Shown: one piece after another, positions 40,961 through 49,620 of the stretch
How positions within the stretch are numbered: position 1 is the stretch's first letter
How the letters are laid out: each line of letters opens with the position of its first letter
NCBI RefSeq assembly: GCF_013131805.1
Contig: NZ_JABJRC010000003.1
Span: 620,001 to 684,000 of the forward strand
Origin: Kribbella sandramycini
GTDB taxonomy: Bacteria > Actinomycetota > Actinomycetes > Propionibacteriales > Kribbellaceae
Length of the DNA: 64,000 nucleotides
Reading direction: 5' to 3'
Program-made: the position numbers and the translations under genes
The notes under the pieces: model-generated
What the model saw: the letters and a program-made list of their open reading frames with translations, nothing else
What the model was told of the DNA's origin: nothing
The model's database searches: none

Positions 40961-41758
40961 ATGAGTGCACAACAGGTGGTCCGTAGGTGGGCGTGGGTCG
41001 CGACGCTGCTGGTCGGCGGAGCGTTGTACCTCGCCGTCCTCGCGGTGCTCACCGACACGAACAACCCCAATCTCTTCCCGACGATGATCCTGCTTGGAGC
41101 GCTCGTCGTACCCCTCACTTTCGTCACATTCGCGGCCGGCCGCTCCGGCCGCTGGCTGATCGACGGTCCGACGCTGGGCGGCTGCCTGCTGTTCGGCGGG
41201 GTCGTGGGCGTCGTGGTGGCCGGGCTGCTCGAGTACGACGCCATGCGGCGGCTGGGCACGCTGCCGATGCTCGGCGTCGGGCTGATCGAGGAGGCAGCCA
41301 AGCTGGTCGTCCCGGCGATTCTGGTCGTCTTCTTCGGCCGCCGGTACCGGACGTCGGTCGGTCGCGGCATCGTCATCGGCGTCGCGGTCGGGACCGGCTT
41401 CGCCGTCCTCGAAACGATGGGCTACGCCTTCGTCGCGCTCCTCCAGTCCGGCGGCAACGTCGGCGCCGCCGAGCAGACGCTGTTCATCCGCGGCCTGCTC
41501 TCCCCGGCCGGCCACGCCGCCTGGACCGGCCTGACCTGCTGGGGCCTGTGGCGGTTCGTCAGCGCACCGAACGGCAAACACCTGGCCGGCTTCGCCGGTA
41601 TGTACGCACTCGCCGTCGCCCTGCACACCGCCTGGGACGGCATCGGCGGCAAGGTCACGTACGCCGTCGTCGGCGCGATCTCGATCGGCCTCCTGCTCGT
41701 CGGCCTGAAGCAGGCCGCGCGCCTGGATGCGGGTCCGCAGGAGCAACTGGTTCGTTAA
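40961..41758 (+). CDS. PrsW-family intramembrane metalloprotease
   Basis: 265 residues with about seven or eight membrane segments. Motifs of PrsW-type glutamic/metalloproteases are visible: LIEEAAKLVVPA (EExxK), FAVLETMGYAF (ExxxY), HAAWTGL and HTAWDG. Members cleave anti-sigma factors or other membrane proteins. Divergent from the subtilase gene, 141 bp apart. A short hairpin (41786-41806) follows the stop. Confidence 0.92.
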   Translation: MSAQQVVRRWAWVATLLVGGALYLAVLAVLTDTNNPNLFPTMILLGALVVPLTFVTFAAGRSGRWLIDGPTLGGCLLFGGVVGVVVAGLLEYDAMRRLGTLPMLGVGLIEEAAKLVVPAILVVFFGRRYRTSVGRGIVIGVAVGTGFAVLETMGYAFVALLQSGGNVGAAEQTLFIRGLLSPAGHAAWTGLTCWGLWRFVSAPNGKHLAGFAGMYALAVALHTAWDGIGGKVTYAVVGAISIGLLLVGLKQAARLDAGPQEQLVR

Positions 41759-41785
41759 TTGGTGTTATCAGGTGCGGAAGTGGTG

Positions 41786-41806
41786 CGGTTGCGCCATGTG
41801 CAACCG
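41786..41806. terminator. Possible terminator after the PrsW gene
   Basis: CGGTTGC pairs with GCAACCG around a 7-nt loop, 27 bases after the stop. No T run, so only a candidate. Confidence 0.4.
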
Positions 41807-41897
41807 TGGCTGCACAGATTGACCGGTTTAGTCACTGGACAGCGATGAATCCCGCGTGAAGACGCTCTCACAGAATAATAACGGACACTTCTGAACT

Positions 41898-41914
41898 ATT
41901 GACCGGTCAGTCAT
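41898..41914. promoter_or_regulatory. TGACCGGTCA operator-like palindrome before the sugar ABC operon
   Basis: TGACCGGTCA (41900-41909) followed by GTCA lies about 60 bp upstream of the solute-binding protein gene. A related TTGACCGGTTTAGTCA occurs 80 bp earlier (41819-41834). TGAC/GTCA arrays are typical of TetR-family or similar dimer sites; the regulator is unidentified. Confidence 0.45.
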
Positions 41915-41968
41915 GCCTGGGGAATTCTCGGGGCCTCTGCAGGAACAGGTTCATACCAGGGGTGATCC

Positions 41969-43234
41969 ATGAAGTTCCGTTCGCTTGCCACGGCCGCGGT
42001 CGCGGCGCTGTCCCTCACCACCCTCGCGGCGTGCGGCGGCTCCGGTGGCCAGGACGACGCGAGTTCCGGGCCGAAGACGATCGACGTGTGGCTGATGAAG
42101 GGGAGCGTCTCGGACGACTTCCTCAAGCGGTTCACCGACGACTTCGCCGCCAAGCACACCGACGTCAAACTCAACGTCCAGATCCAGGAGTGGAACGGGA
42201 TCGGCGCCAAGATCATCGGCGCGCTGGCCAGCAAGGACGCGCCCGACGTGATCGAGGTCGGCAACACGCAGGTCGCGCAGTACTCGGCGTCCGGCGGCGT
42301 CCGCGACCTGTCGGACAAGAAGGCCGACCTGCAGGGTGACGACTGGATCGAGGGGCTGGCCGGCCCGGGGAACTTCGAGGGCAAGCAGTACGGCATCCCG
42401 TACTACGCGGCGAACCGGGTCGTGGTCTACCGCAAGGACCTGTTCGCGGCGGCCGGGATCACCACCCCGCCGAAGACGCGCGAGGAGTGGCTGGCCGCCA
42501 CCGCGAAGGTGAACACCGGCGGCAACCAGGGCATCTACCTGCCCGGCCAGAACTTCTACGTGCTCTCCGGGTTCATCTGGGACGAGGGCGGCGACCTGGC
42601 GGTCCAGGAGGGCGACAAGTGGAAGGGCGCGCTGGGCACTCCTGAGGCGCTCAAGGGGATGGAGTTCTACAAGCAGATCCAGGCGCTCGGCAAGGGCCCG
42701 AAGGACTCCGACGAGGCGAAGCCGACCCAGACCGACGTGTTCGCGCAGGGCAAGGTCGCGCAGATGATCGCCGTCCCGGGCGCCGCCGAGCTGATCGTCC
42801 AGGCGAACCCCGCGCTCAAGGACAAGCTGGGCTTCTTCCCGATCCCGGGTAAGACGGCCGACAAGCCGGGCGCGGTCTTCACCGGCGGCTCGGACCTGAT
42901 CGTCCCGGAGGCCTCGGACGCCCCGGATGCGGCGTACACCTTCATCAAGGAGCTGGCCGGCGAGAAGTGGCAGGTCGACCTGGCCAAGTCGATGAAGTAC
43001 GTGCCGAACCGCAAGGCGCTGGCCGCGCAGGTGACCGGCGACGAGGGCACCACCGCGATGGCGGCCGGCGCCGCCAACGGCAAGGCGACGCCGAACTCGC
43101 CGAACTGGGCCGCGGTCGAGGCGAAGAACCCGATCAAGGAGTTCCAGACCAAGGTGCTCACCGGCGGTGACCCGGCCGCGGCGGCCGCGGCGGCCGACGC
43201 GATCATCACCGAGGCCCTGAACAGCGGTAAGTAG
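41969..43234 (+). CDS. Sugar ABC transporter substrate-binding lipoprotein
   Basis: 421 residues. The signal peptide ends in the lipobox TLAAC followed by GGSGG, so it is a lipoprotein. The body follows the family 1 (MalE-like) pattern: KTIDVWLMKGSVSDDFLKRF, APDVIEVGNTQVAQYS, YAANRVVVYRKDLFAAAGI and GSDLIVPEASDAPDAAYTF. It captures an oligosaccharide for the two permeases that follow at 2-bp and overlapping spacing. The ATPase (probably a shared MsiK-type protein) is encoded elsewhere, as is usual. Confidence 0.95.
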   Translation: MKFRSLATAAVAALSLTTLAACGGSGGQDDASSGPKTIDVWLMKGSVSDDFLKRFTDDFAAKHTDVKLNVQIQEWNGIGAKIIGALASKDAPDVIEVGNTQVAQYSASGGVRDLSDKKADLQGDDWIEGLAGPGNFEGKQYGIPYYAANRVVVYRKDLFAAAGITTPPKTREEWLAATAKVNTGGNQGIYLPGQNFYVLSGFIWDEGGDLAVQEGDKWKGALGTPEALKGMEFYKQIQALGKGPKDSDEAKPTQTDVFAQGKVAQMIAVPGAAELIVQANPALKDKLGFFPIPGKTADKPGAVFTGGSDLIVPEASDAPDAAYTFIKELAGEKWQVDLAKSMKYVPNRKALAAQVTGDEGTTAMAAGAANGKATPNSPNWAAVEAKNPIKEFQTKVLTGGDPAAAAAAADAIITEALNSGK

Positions 43235-43236
43235 CC

Positions 43237-44193
43237 GTGGCTGTCGCTCAACTCGAGCGGACCGCCCCCGCCCCCGAGCCGGAACCCCCGGCTCGGGCCC
43301 GGCGGGGGCGCCCGCGTTTGCTGCCCTATCTGCTGATCGCGCCGACCGTCCTCGGGATGGCGTACCTGCTGATCTACCCGCTGATCCGGAACCTGGTCAT
43401 CTCGTTCCAGAAGTTCGGGATCGCACAACTGATCCGCGGCGGCGCCGACTTCGTCGGGATCGACAACTACCGGGCGATCTTCACCGACGACAAGTTCTGG
43501 TCGGTGGTCGGCCGGACGTTCGCGTTCACCGCGATCAACGTCGTCCTGATCATGGTGCTGTCCACGCTGGTCGCGCTGTTGATCGATGCCCTCGGCAAGT
43601 GGATGCGGCTGACCCTGATGGGCGGCCTGGTGCTGGCCTGGGCGATCCCGGTGCTGGCCGCGACCACGGTCTTCCAGTGGTTGTTCCAGTCCCAGCTCGG
43701 AGTCGTGAACTGGGTGCTCGTCGCACTCGGGTTCGAACAGTACGACGGGTACGCCTGGTTCGCCGACGGGACGTCGACGTTCGCGATCATCGTGATCATG
43801 ATCGTTTGGCAGTCGGTGCCGTTCGCGGCGCTCACGCTGTACGCCGCGATCACCACGGTGCCGAAGGAGATCTACGAGTCGGCGGCGATCGACGGCGCCG
43901 GGCCGGTCCGGATGTTCGGGTTGATCACGTTCCCGATCCTGCGGCCGATGTTCGGCCTGATCCTCTGCCTGGAGGTGATCTGGGTCTTCAAGAGTTTCGT
44001 GCAGATCTGGGTGATCAGCCAGGGCGGTCCGGGCGACGCGACGCTGACGCTGCCGGTCTACGCCTACCAGATCGCGCAGTCGCTGAACCGCTACGACCTC
44101 GGCGCCGCGATCTCGATGGTCACGGTGCTGCTGCTGACCGTCGTCCTGCTCGCCTACTTCCGGCAGCTGTTCAAGGAGGAGGGGGAGCTGTGA
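43237..44193 (+). CDS. Sugar ABC transporter permease (MalF type)
   Basis: 318 residues from a GTG two bases after the preceding stop. Six membrane segments; the cytoplasmic EAA loop is EIYESAAIDGAGPVRMFGLITFP. The N-terminal tail is Pro/Arg-rich (PEPPARARRGRPR). It forms the channel with the next permease, to which it is coupled by a GTGA overlap. Confidence 0.95.
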   Translation: MAVAQLERTAPAPEPEPPARARRGRPRLLPYLLIAPTVLGMAYLLIYPLIRNLVISFQKFGIAQLIRGGADFVGIDNYRAIFTDDKFWSVVGRTFAFTAINVVLIMVLSTLVALLIDALGKWMRLTLMGGLVLAWAIPVLAATTVFQWLFQSQLGVVNWVLVALGFEQYDGYAWFADGTSTFAIIVIMIVWQSVPFAALTLYAAITTVPKEIYESAAIDGAGPVRMFGLITFPILRPMFGLILCLEVIWVFKSFVQIWVISQGGPGDATLTLPVYAYQIAQSLNRYDLGAAISMVTVLLLTVVLLAYFRQLFKEEGEL

Positions 44194-45014
44194 AGCCGAA
44201 GCGGATAGTCCTGAACGTGATCGCCCTGGGCGTCTTCGCGTTCGCGGTCTTCCCGGTCTACTGGATGGTGCTGACGGCCTTCAAGCCGACCAAGGAGATC
44301 CAGGCCGAGACGCCGTCCTTCCTCCCGACGCACATCACGTTCACCCACTTCAGCACGGCGGTGAACGCGGACGGGTTCTGGTCGTTCTGGCGGAACTCGG
44401 CACTGGTCGCGATCTCCGGCGTCCTGCTCGCCCTGATCGTCGCGTGCCTGGCGGCGTACTCGGTCGCGCGGCTGAAGTGGAAGGGCCGGCAGGGGTTCAT
44501 CGTGATGGTGTTCGTCGCGCAGATGACGCCGTGGGAGGCGTTGCTGATCCCGATGTACGTGATCGCGCGCGACACCGACATGCTCGACAAGCTGCCGATG
44601 CTGACGCTGATCTACTTCATGATGACGCTGCCGTTCACGATCGTGACGCTGCGCGGGTTCCTGAACGCGATCCCGCCCGATCTCGAGGAGGCCGCGCAGG
44701 TCGACGGGTGCAACCAGTTCCAGGCGTTCCGGCGGATCGTCTTCCCGCTGCTCGCGCCGGGGCTGCTGTCGACGTCGCTGTTCGGCTTCATCACCGCGTG
44801 GAACGAGTTCGCGTTCGCGAACCTGCTGATCATCAAGGAGCAGGACCAGCGCACGCTGCCGGTCTGGCTCTCGTCGTTCAGCAACACCTTCGGCACCGAC
44901 TGGGGCGCGACGATGGCTGCGGCCACGCTGTTCATGCTCCCGGTTCTGCTGATCTTCCTGGTCCTCCAGGGCCGTGTCACCTCCGGCGTCGCCGCGGGCG
45001 CGGTGAAGGGCTAG
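44190..45014 (+). CDS. Sugar ABC transporter permease (MalG type)
   Basis: 274 residues from a GTG overlapping the previous stop. Six membrane segments; the EAA loop is DLEEAAQVDGCNQFQAFRRIVFP, and the start VFPVYWMVLTAFKPTKEI is typical. It completes the importer. It overlaps the convergent GntR gene by four bases, suggesting that the regulator belongs to this locus. Confidence 0.95.
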   Translation: MKPKRIVLNVIALGVFAFAVFPVYWMVLTAFKPTKEIQAETPSFLPTHITFTHFSTAVNADGFWSFWRNSALVAISGVLLALIVACLAAYSVARLKWKGRQGFIVMVFVAQMTPWEALLIPMYVIARDTDMLDKLPMLTLIYFMMTLPFTIVTLRGFLNAIPPDLEEAAQVDGCNQFQAFRRIVFPLLAPGLLSTSLFGFITAWNEFAFANLLIIKEQDQRTLPVWLSSFSNTFGTDWGATMAAATLFMLPVLLIFLVLQGRVTSGVAAGAVKG

Positions 45015-45712
45015 TCGAACGTCAGCCGCGTCGTGATCCGGTACCGGTCTCCGCGATAGATGGAGCGGGTGTACTCGATCACGGCGCGGTCCGCGTTCCG
45101 CGTCGTCCGCTCGAAGAGCAGGGCGGGTGAGTGCAGCGGGACGCCGAGCAGCTCGGCCTCCTGCGCGTCGGTGACCGTCGGCTCGGCCGTCTGGACGGCG
45201 TCCTTCGGGGCGACCTGGTAGCGGCTGCGGAGCAGGCCGTAGAGCGAGCCGAGCTCGAAATCGCGGCCGGTGATCCCGGGGACGAACGCCGCGGGGATCC
45301 GGATGTGCTCCAGACACATCGGCGCGCCGTCGACGAGCCGCAGCCGCAGCGCGGTGACCAGGTCGTCGACCGGGGACATCTCCAGTTTGTGCCCGAGCCG
45401 CGCGCCGGCCGGGCCGATGTCGAAGCTGAGCAGCCGGCTGGGCCACGGCGACCCCTCGGCCAGCGGCGCCTGGTAGTCGCCGGACGCCGTCGGCTCCAGC
45501 TCCTGCTGGATCTTGCGGGCGCTGGTGAACGTGCCGCGGCCGTGCTCGCGGACGACGAGGCCGTCGCGGGCCAGGTCGTCGAGCGCGGCGCGCAGGGTCG
45601 GGCGGGAGACGCCGAGCTCCTCGCTCAGCGAGCGCTCCGACGGCAGCGGCTCGCCGGGGTTGCGCTCCTCGATCAGCCGCAGCAGCTGATCGCGCGCCTC
45701 AGTCCTTCGCAT
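45011..45712 (-). CDS. GntR-family regulator, HutC/UTRA type
   Basis: 233 residues. The winged helix is PLPSERSLSEELGVSRPTLRAALDDLARDGLVVREHGRGTF in pattern, followed by a UTRA effector domain (LRLVDGAPMCLEHIRIPAAF, LFERTTRNADRAVIEYTRSIYRGDRYRI). HutC-type regulators such as DasR or NagR sense sugar phosphates, which fits the convergent sugar transporter. A perfect TTACCA-G-TGGTAA palindrome lies nine bases upstream of the start, and a second half-type site is near the divergent GH16 gene, so it may control both units. Confidence 0.93.
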   Translation of the reverse strand: MRRTEARDQLLRLIEERNPGEPLPSERSLSEELGVSRPTLRAALDDLARDGLVVREHGRGTFTSARKIQQELEPTASGDYQAPLAEGSPWPSRLLSFDIGPAGARLGHKLEMSPVDDLVTALRLRLVDGAPMCLEHIRIPAAFVPGITGRDFELGSLYGLLRSRYQVAPKDAVQTAEPTVTDAQEAELLGVPLHSPALLFERTTRNADRAVIEYTRSIYRGDRYRITTRLTFD

Positions 45713-45721
45713 CGGAAGATC

Positions 45722-45734
45722 TTACCAGTGGTAA
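45722..45734. promoter_or_regulatory. GntR/HutC operator
   Basis: TTACCAGTGGTAA, a perfect 6+1+6 palindrome just upstream of the GntR start codon. A degenerate second site (TTACCAATTGGAT, 45775-45787) lies nearer the GH16 gene. Confidence 0.7.
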
Positions 45735-45839
45735 ACCTTTCCCCGCATTTCTGAACCTGTATTACGCATTGACTTTACCAATTGGATAGACCACTCTACG
45801 AGGAGATTGCCCGCCCCGAGATAAAAGGTGTGAACCTCG

Positions 45840-46772
45840 ATGACTCGATCGCGCACGATCCGCTTCACCGCCGCTGCCGTCGTCCTGGCCGCGCTCGCCG
45901 CTGGTACGGCGACCACCGCGAACGCCCGGGAGGACGCCGTCCGAGGGCCCGCGGCCTGCGGCGCCTTCTTCGACGACTTCAACTACAGCTCGCGCACCGA
46001 CCCGAACTTCACCGGTCACGACTGGAGTGTCCGGACCGGCGCCGGCGGCCCTGGCATCCCGAACACCTGGAGTGCTGCGAACGTCAGCTTCCCGACTGTC
46101 GACGGGCAGAAGTCGCTGCAGTTGCGGGCGACGACCAACGGCACCGCGGCCGGTACTACGCAGGCGCAGGTGCAGCAGAACCGGCTGCGGTTCTTCGAGG
46201 GCACCTATGCGACGCGGTTCAAGTTCAGCGACACCCCGGTCAGTGGGAACGACGGCGACCACGTCAACCAGACCTTCTACACGATCTCGCCGCTGGACTA
46301 CGACTGGGAGCCGACGTACTCCGAGCTGGACATCTCCGAGTACCTGCCGAACGGCGGCTGGGGTGAGACCGGGCCGGTCAACTTCATCACCAGCTGGAAC
46401 ACCTACCAGGTGAACCCGTTCGACGGCTGGCGTAAGACGACCGTGCGCCCGTACAGCCACGCCGGCTGGCACACGCTGGTCGCCGTCGTGGCCGGTGGGC
46501 ACGTCCGGTACTACATTGACGGCGCGCTGGCCGCCGACCACACCACGGACGACGCCGGCCGCAACGTCTACCCGCGGCGTCCGATGACGCTCAACTACAA
46601 CCAGTGGTTCATCGACCTGGACGGCCACACCGGCGGCGCCAGCTCCTATGTCCAGTCGGCCGACTGGGTCTACTACGCCAAGAACGAGACCCTCACCCCC
46701 GCCCAGATCGCCACTCGCGTCAACAACTTCCGCTCCGGCGGCACCACCCACCAGGACACCATCAGCTGCTGA
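45840..46772 (+). CDS. Secreted GH16-family glycoside hydrolase
   Basis: 310 residues with a Sec signal peptide (RFTAAAVVLAALAAGTATTANA). The GH16 catalytic signature is YSELDISEYLP (ExDxxE, near residue 165), preceded by the beta-strand FFEGTYATRFKFSD. GWHTLVAVVAGGHVRYYIDG is also typical. GH16 enzymes cleave beta-glucans, agar-type galactans or related polymers; this subfamily's substrate is not clear. It is divergent from the GntR gene, whose operators lie between them, so it probably feeds the sugar importer. Confidence 0.88.
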   Translation: MTRSRTIRFTAAAVVLAALAAGTATTANAREDAVRGPAACGAFFDDFNYSSRTDPNFTGHDWSVRTGAGGPGIPNTWSAANVSFPTVDGQKSLQLRATTNGTAAGTTQAQVQQNRLRFFEGTYATRFKFSDTPVSGNDGDHVNQTFYTISPLDYDWEPTYSELDISEYLPNGGWGETGPVNFITSWNTYQVNPFDGWRKTTVRPYSHAGWHTLVAVVAGGHVRYYIDGALAADHTTDDAGRNVYPRRPMTLNYNQWFIDLDGHTGGASSYVQSADWVYYAKNETLTPAQIATRVNNFRSGGTTHQDTISC

Positions 46773-46826
46773 GTCAGCTATCGGGTCGAACTGTGAGATG
46801 ACCCCCTGGCCCATGGACAACCCGTG

Positions 46827-47030
46827 CCGTTCTGAGTACGGTCCGTAAACGGCGTCCGCACCACGCCACACGCACGGAGGACGCCTCCGTACTCAGAAAC
46901 GGTGAGGTACCGCCCGCCAGTGGCACCTCACTGGTGGTTGGGCAAGCAGCCCGCGGCGCAGGCCGCGGCCTGATGGGGGCCCACCCACCTAGGTGGGGCG
47001 GCGAACGACACTCACTCGTTCCCCGCCCCA
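46827..47030. other. Gene-free stretch with consecutive hairpins (possible structured RNA)
   Basis: The 353 bp between the GH16 stop and the sigma-factor start hold no credible gene but several inverted repeats in a row. H1 is 46827-46902 (CCGTTCTGAGTACGG against CCGTACTCAGAAACGG, with inner GGCGTCC/GGACGCC). H2 is 46917-46934 (CCAGTG/CACTGG), which competes with GTGAGGT/ACCTCAC (46902-46931). H3 is 46951-46968 (CCGCGGC/GCCGCGG). H4 is the 14-bp palindrome CCCACCTAGGTGGG (46984-46997). H5 is 46994-47030 (TGGGGCGG/CCGCCCCA). It could be a terminator cluster, a cis-regulatory leader or a small RNA. Confidence 0.55.
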
Positions 47031-47125
47031 CCGACTCAATCTCCTCCTGCCCTTCTCGGCCCTCAACGGTTCAACCTGCTGCGTCGTCTGTAGGGGTGAC
47101 AGGTGAACCGGGAGAACGGGTGCGG

Positions 47126-47623
47126 ATGGCTGAGTGGGAGCGGGCCTTCGAGGAGTTGCTGGCGGGGCGAGGTGGGGCGCTGCGGTCGTACGGGTTGTTG
47201 TTGACGGGGGAATCGGCCGCAGCGGCGGACCTGGTGCAGGAGGCGTTGCTGCGGGTGTTCAGCCGGCTGCGGGTCGGTGGGGATGTCGCCCAGCTCGAGG
47301 GCTACGTACGACGCGCCATGCTGAACCAGTTCGTCGACGGACGCCGACGCGCGGGGCTGTGGCGCGCCAAGCGGCACCTGCTGGTCCAGCCGGTCGAACA
47401 CCACGACAACGACCATCTGCTCGCGGACGACGTCCGCCGGGCGCTCGGCACCCTCTCGCCCAAGCAGCGCGCGTGTGTGGTCCTCCGCTACTACGAGGAC
47501 CTCACCGTCCCCGAGATCGCGGATCAGCTGGGCTGCGCGCAGGGCACGGTCAAACGCCACCTGTCCGATGCCCGCGTGAAGCTCGCCACCCAGCTCGCCG
47601 TACCCGAGGAGACGATGACATGA
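47126..47623 (+). CDS. SigE-family RNA polymerase sigma factor
   Basis: 165 residues from an ATG with GGAGA ten bases upstream (GTG at 47120 also possible). Region 2 covers about 15-80 (LLTGESAAAADLVQEALLRVF, GYVRRAMLNQFVD) and region 4 about 105-155 (LGTLSPKQRACVVLRYYEDLTVPEIADQLGCAQGTVKRHL in pattern). This is the actinobacterial SigE70-like ECF-type group. The coupled downstream membrane protein may be its modulator. The promoter region contains an array of hairpins. Confidence 0.93.
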   Translation: MAEWERAFEELLAGRGGALRSYGLLLTGESAAAADLVQEALLRVFSRLRVGGDVAQLEGYVRRAMLNQFVDGRRRAGLWRAKRHLLVQPVEHHDNDHLLADDVRRALGTLSPKQRACVVLRYYEDLTVPEIADQLGCAQGTVKRHLSDARVKLATQLAVPEETMT

Positions 47624-48282
47624 CCGACCTGAAGAACCTGCTCCAGGCAGTCGCCGACCAGGGCGACAGCGTGAAGGTCGACCAGACCGCACTGGTCCCC
47701 CGCATCCGCAGACGACGCCGCGTGCGCGCAGCGGCCGTCGGGCTCGGCAGCGTCGGCGCTGCGAGTGCGATAGCGATCGGTGCGTACGCCGTACTCCCCG
47801 GAGCGCCCGCAGTCGTCGAGACGCCGCCGGTCAGCAGCAAGCCGGCCGCCAAACCGACAGCAACGGCCAACGGGCTCACCTGCGGCAGCACCGTCCCCGC
47901 AACCGTCCACACCGGCTCGAAGGAGCTGCTCATCAGCCAGAGCATGGTCGAGCTGGGCATGCGCCGCGACGGCGACGGCTTCACCGGTACGTTCGCCGCC
48001 CGCGTCACCAACCGATCAAAGGTGAAGCAGTACGGCGCCAACCCGCCCACCGACTACCTGGTCGTTCACGAGACCGGCACGCGCAACACCGTGATCGGCC
48101 GTGGCAAGGCGACGCCGGCCACCACCCACGTCGTCCTGGAGCCAGGTAAGTCGAAGTGGCTGGACGACGTGCCGTTCGCCGTCACCAGCTGCGACGGACA
48201 GCGGATGCCGGCTGGCTGGTACCAGCTTTACCTGCCCGGCAAGAACCAGAAACTCGCCGTTGGCCGCCTGTATCTGGAGTGA
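47620..48282 (+). CDS. Membrane-anchored protein coupled to the sigma factor
   Basis: 220 residues, ATG overlapping the sigma stop (ATGA). A cytoplasmic N-terminus of about 40 residues with a polybasic stretch (RIRRRRRVR) precedes one membrane segment (AAAVGLGSVGAASAIAIGAYAV), then a Pro/Thr linker and an extracellular beta-rich domain with two Cys (LTCGST, TSCDGQ). The topology and coupling match an anti-sigma or sigma-associated sensor, but there is no recognisable zinc-binding anti-sigma domain; this role is inference. Confidence 0.8.
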   Translation: MTDLKNLLQAVADQGDSVKVDQTALVPRIRRRRRVRAAAVGLGSVGAASAIAIGAYAVLPGAPAVVETPPVSSKPAAKPTATANGLTCGSTVPATVHTGSKELLISQSMVELGMRRDGDGFTGTFAARVTNRSKVKQYGANPPTDYLVVHETGTRNTVIGRGKATPATTHVVLEPGKSKWLDDVPFAVTSCDGQRMPAGWYQLYLPGKNQKLAVGRLYLE

Positions 48283-48349
48283 GGGTTTCGGTGCACCGAA
48301 CGGGTGGGCAGACTGACAGCGACCGATCCCAACCGCCCTGGGAGTCGCT

Positions 48350-49474
48350 GTGGCCCGCCCGTACCGCCCAGCCCTGATCGTCACCGCAGTCCTCGCGCTG
48401 CTCGGCTTCGGCGTCACGCCGTCGACCGCGGCGACGCCGATCAACGTCAGTACGGCGATCGGCCGGCAGGACAACTCCACCGCGTCCGTCACCGGGTACG
48501 TCGTCGGTCAGCCGACCGCGACGAACACCGTCGTCCGCAGCAACTTCCCCGACGACTACGCGCTCGCACTGGCGGATTCGGCGAGTCAGACGAGCACCTC
48601 GGCCATGCTGTACGTGCAGATCCCGGCCGCGTTCCGGGCGTCGTACGGGCTGAAGAGCAACCCGAGCCTGCTCGGGAAGCAGATCACCGTCACCGGCACG
48701 CTGGCGGCGTACTTCTCCCACCCGGGCCTGAAGAACGCGACTGCCTTCACCGGTGGCGGCGGATCGGACCCGGGCGACCCGGGCGATCCCGGCGACTACT
48801 ACGCGGCGGCCGCCGGTAAGACCGGCCCGGCGCTGAAGGCGGCGCTGCACACGATCATCAGCAACCAGACCAAGCTCAGCTACGACCAGGTCTGGAATGC
48901 GCTCAAGGACACCGACCAGGACCCGGCGAACGCGAACAACGTCATCCTGCTCTACTCCGGCCGCTCCCAGAGCAAGACCACCAACGGCGGCGGCGTCAAC
49001 GACTGGAACCGCGAGCACGTCTGGGCCAAGTCCCACGGCGACTTCGGTACGGCGACCGGCCCGGGTACCGACATCCACCACCTCCGCCCCGAGGACGTAT
49101 CGGTCAACTCGGCCCGCGGCAACCTCGACTTCGACAACGGCGGCGCCGCCGTCGCCGAGTGCTCCGGCTGCACCGCCGACGCCGACTCCTTCGCCCCCCG
49201 CGCCGCCGTCCGCGGCGACGTCGCCCGGATGATCCTCTACATGGCCGTCCGCTACGACGGCGGCGACGGCTTCGCCGACCTCGAGCCCAACAACTCCGTC
49301 AACAACGGCAGCGCCCCCGCCATCGGCAAACTCTCCGTCCTCAAGGCCTGGGCCGCCGCCGACCCGCCCGACACCTTCGAAAAACGCCGCAACGACCGCA
49401 TCTACACCACCTACCAACACAACCGAAACCCTTTCATCGACCACCCCGAATGGATCCAATCCATCTGGCCCTGA
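48350..49474 (+). CDS. Secreted endonuclease I-type nuclease with OB-like domain
   Basis: 374 residues from a GTG. A signal peptide (ALIVTAVLALLGFGVTPSTA) is followed by an OB-like DUF6359 domain (about 30-140; NVSTAIGRQDNSTASVTGYV), a short Gly/Asp/Pro linker (DPGDPGDPGD), and an endonuclease I domain. Catalytic and metal motifs are NREHVWAKSHG (near residue 218) and GTDIHHLRP. It degrades extracellular DNA non-specifically. The last third of the gene is very C-rich in third positions. Confidence 0.92.
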   Translation: MARPYRPALIVTAVLALLGFGVTPSTAATPINVSTAIGRQDNSTASVTGYVVGQPTATNTVVRSNFPDDYALALADSASQTSTSAMLYVQIPAAFRASYGLKSNPSLLGKQITVTGTLAAYFSHPGLKNATAFTGGGGSDPGDPGDPGDYYAAAAGKTGPALKAALHTIISNQTKLSYDQVWNALKDTDQDPANANNVILLYSGRSQSKTTNGGGVNDWNREHVWAKSHGDFGTATGPGTDIHHLRPEDVSVNSARGNLDFDNGGAAVAECSGCTADADSFAPRAAVRGDVARMILYMAVRYDGGDGFADLEPNNSVNNGSAPAIGKLSVLKAWAAADPPDTFEKRRNDRIYTTYQHNRNPFIDHPEWIQSIWP

Positions 49475-49555
49475 CCAGCTGCCCCGATCTGCCCCAGGTT
49501 GCCTCGCCATCTGGCCTTCCCAGCCGCCGAAACCTGCCTTCACAGTGGGTGAAGA

Positions 49556-49566
49556 CACAAATTGTG
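49556..49566. promoter_or_regulatory. Operator-like palindrome before the toxin-antitoxin pair
   Basis: CACAA-A-TTGTG, a perfect 5+1+5 inverted repeat 54 bp upstream of the antitoxin start. Antitoxin-toxin complexes autoregulate through such palindromes. Confidence 0.5.
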
Positions 49567-49620
49567 GCTAATATCGAAGGAGGAAATGTGGCCACCGCAG
49601 GACTGGTTGAAGGAGATCTG

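Noticed and set aside
37136..41758. A 1540-codon open frame on the plus strand running antisense to the subtilase gene and into the PrsW gene
   Set aside because: The first 1270 codons mirror third-position GC of the subtilase on the other strand and encode Arg/Val/Gly-rich sequence without domains; only the PrsW part from 40961 is real.
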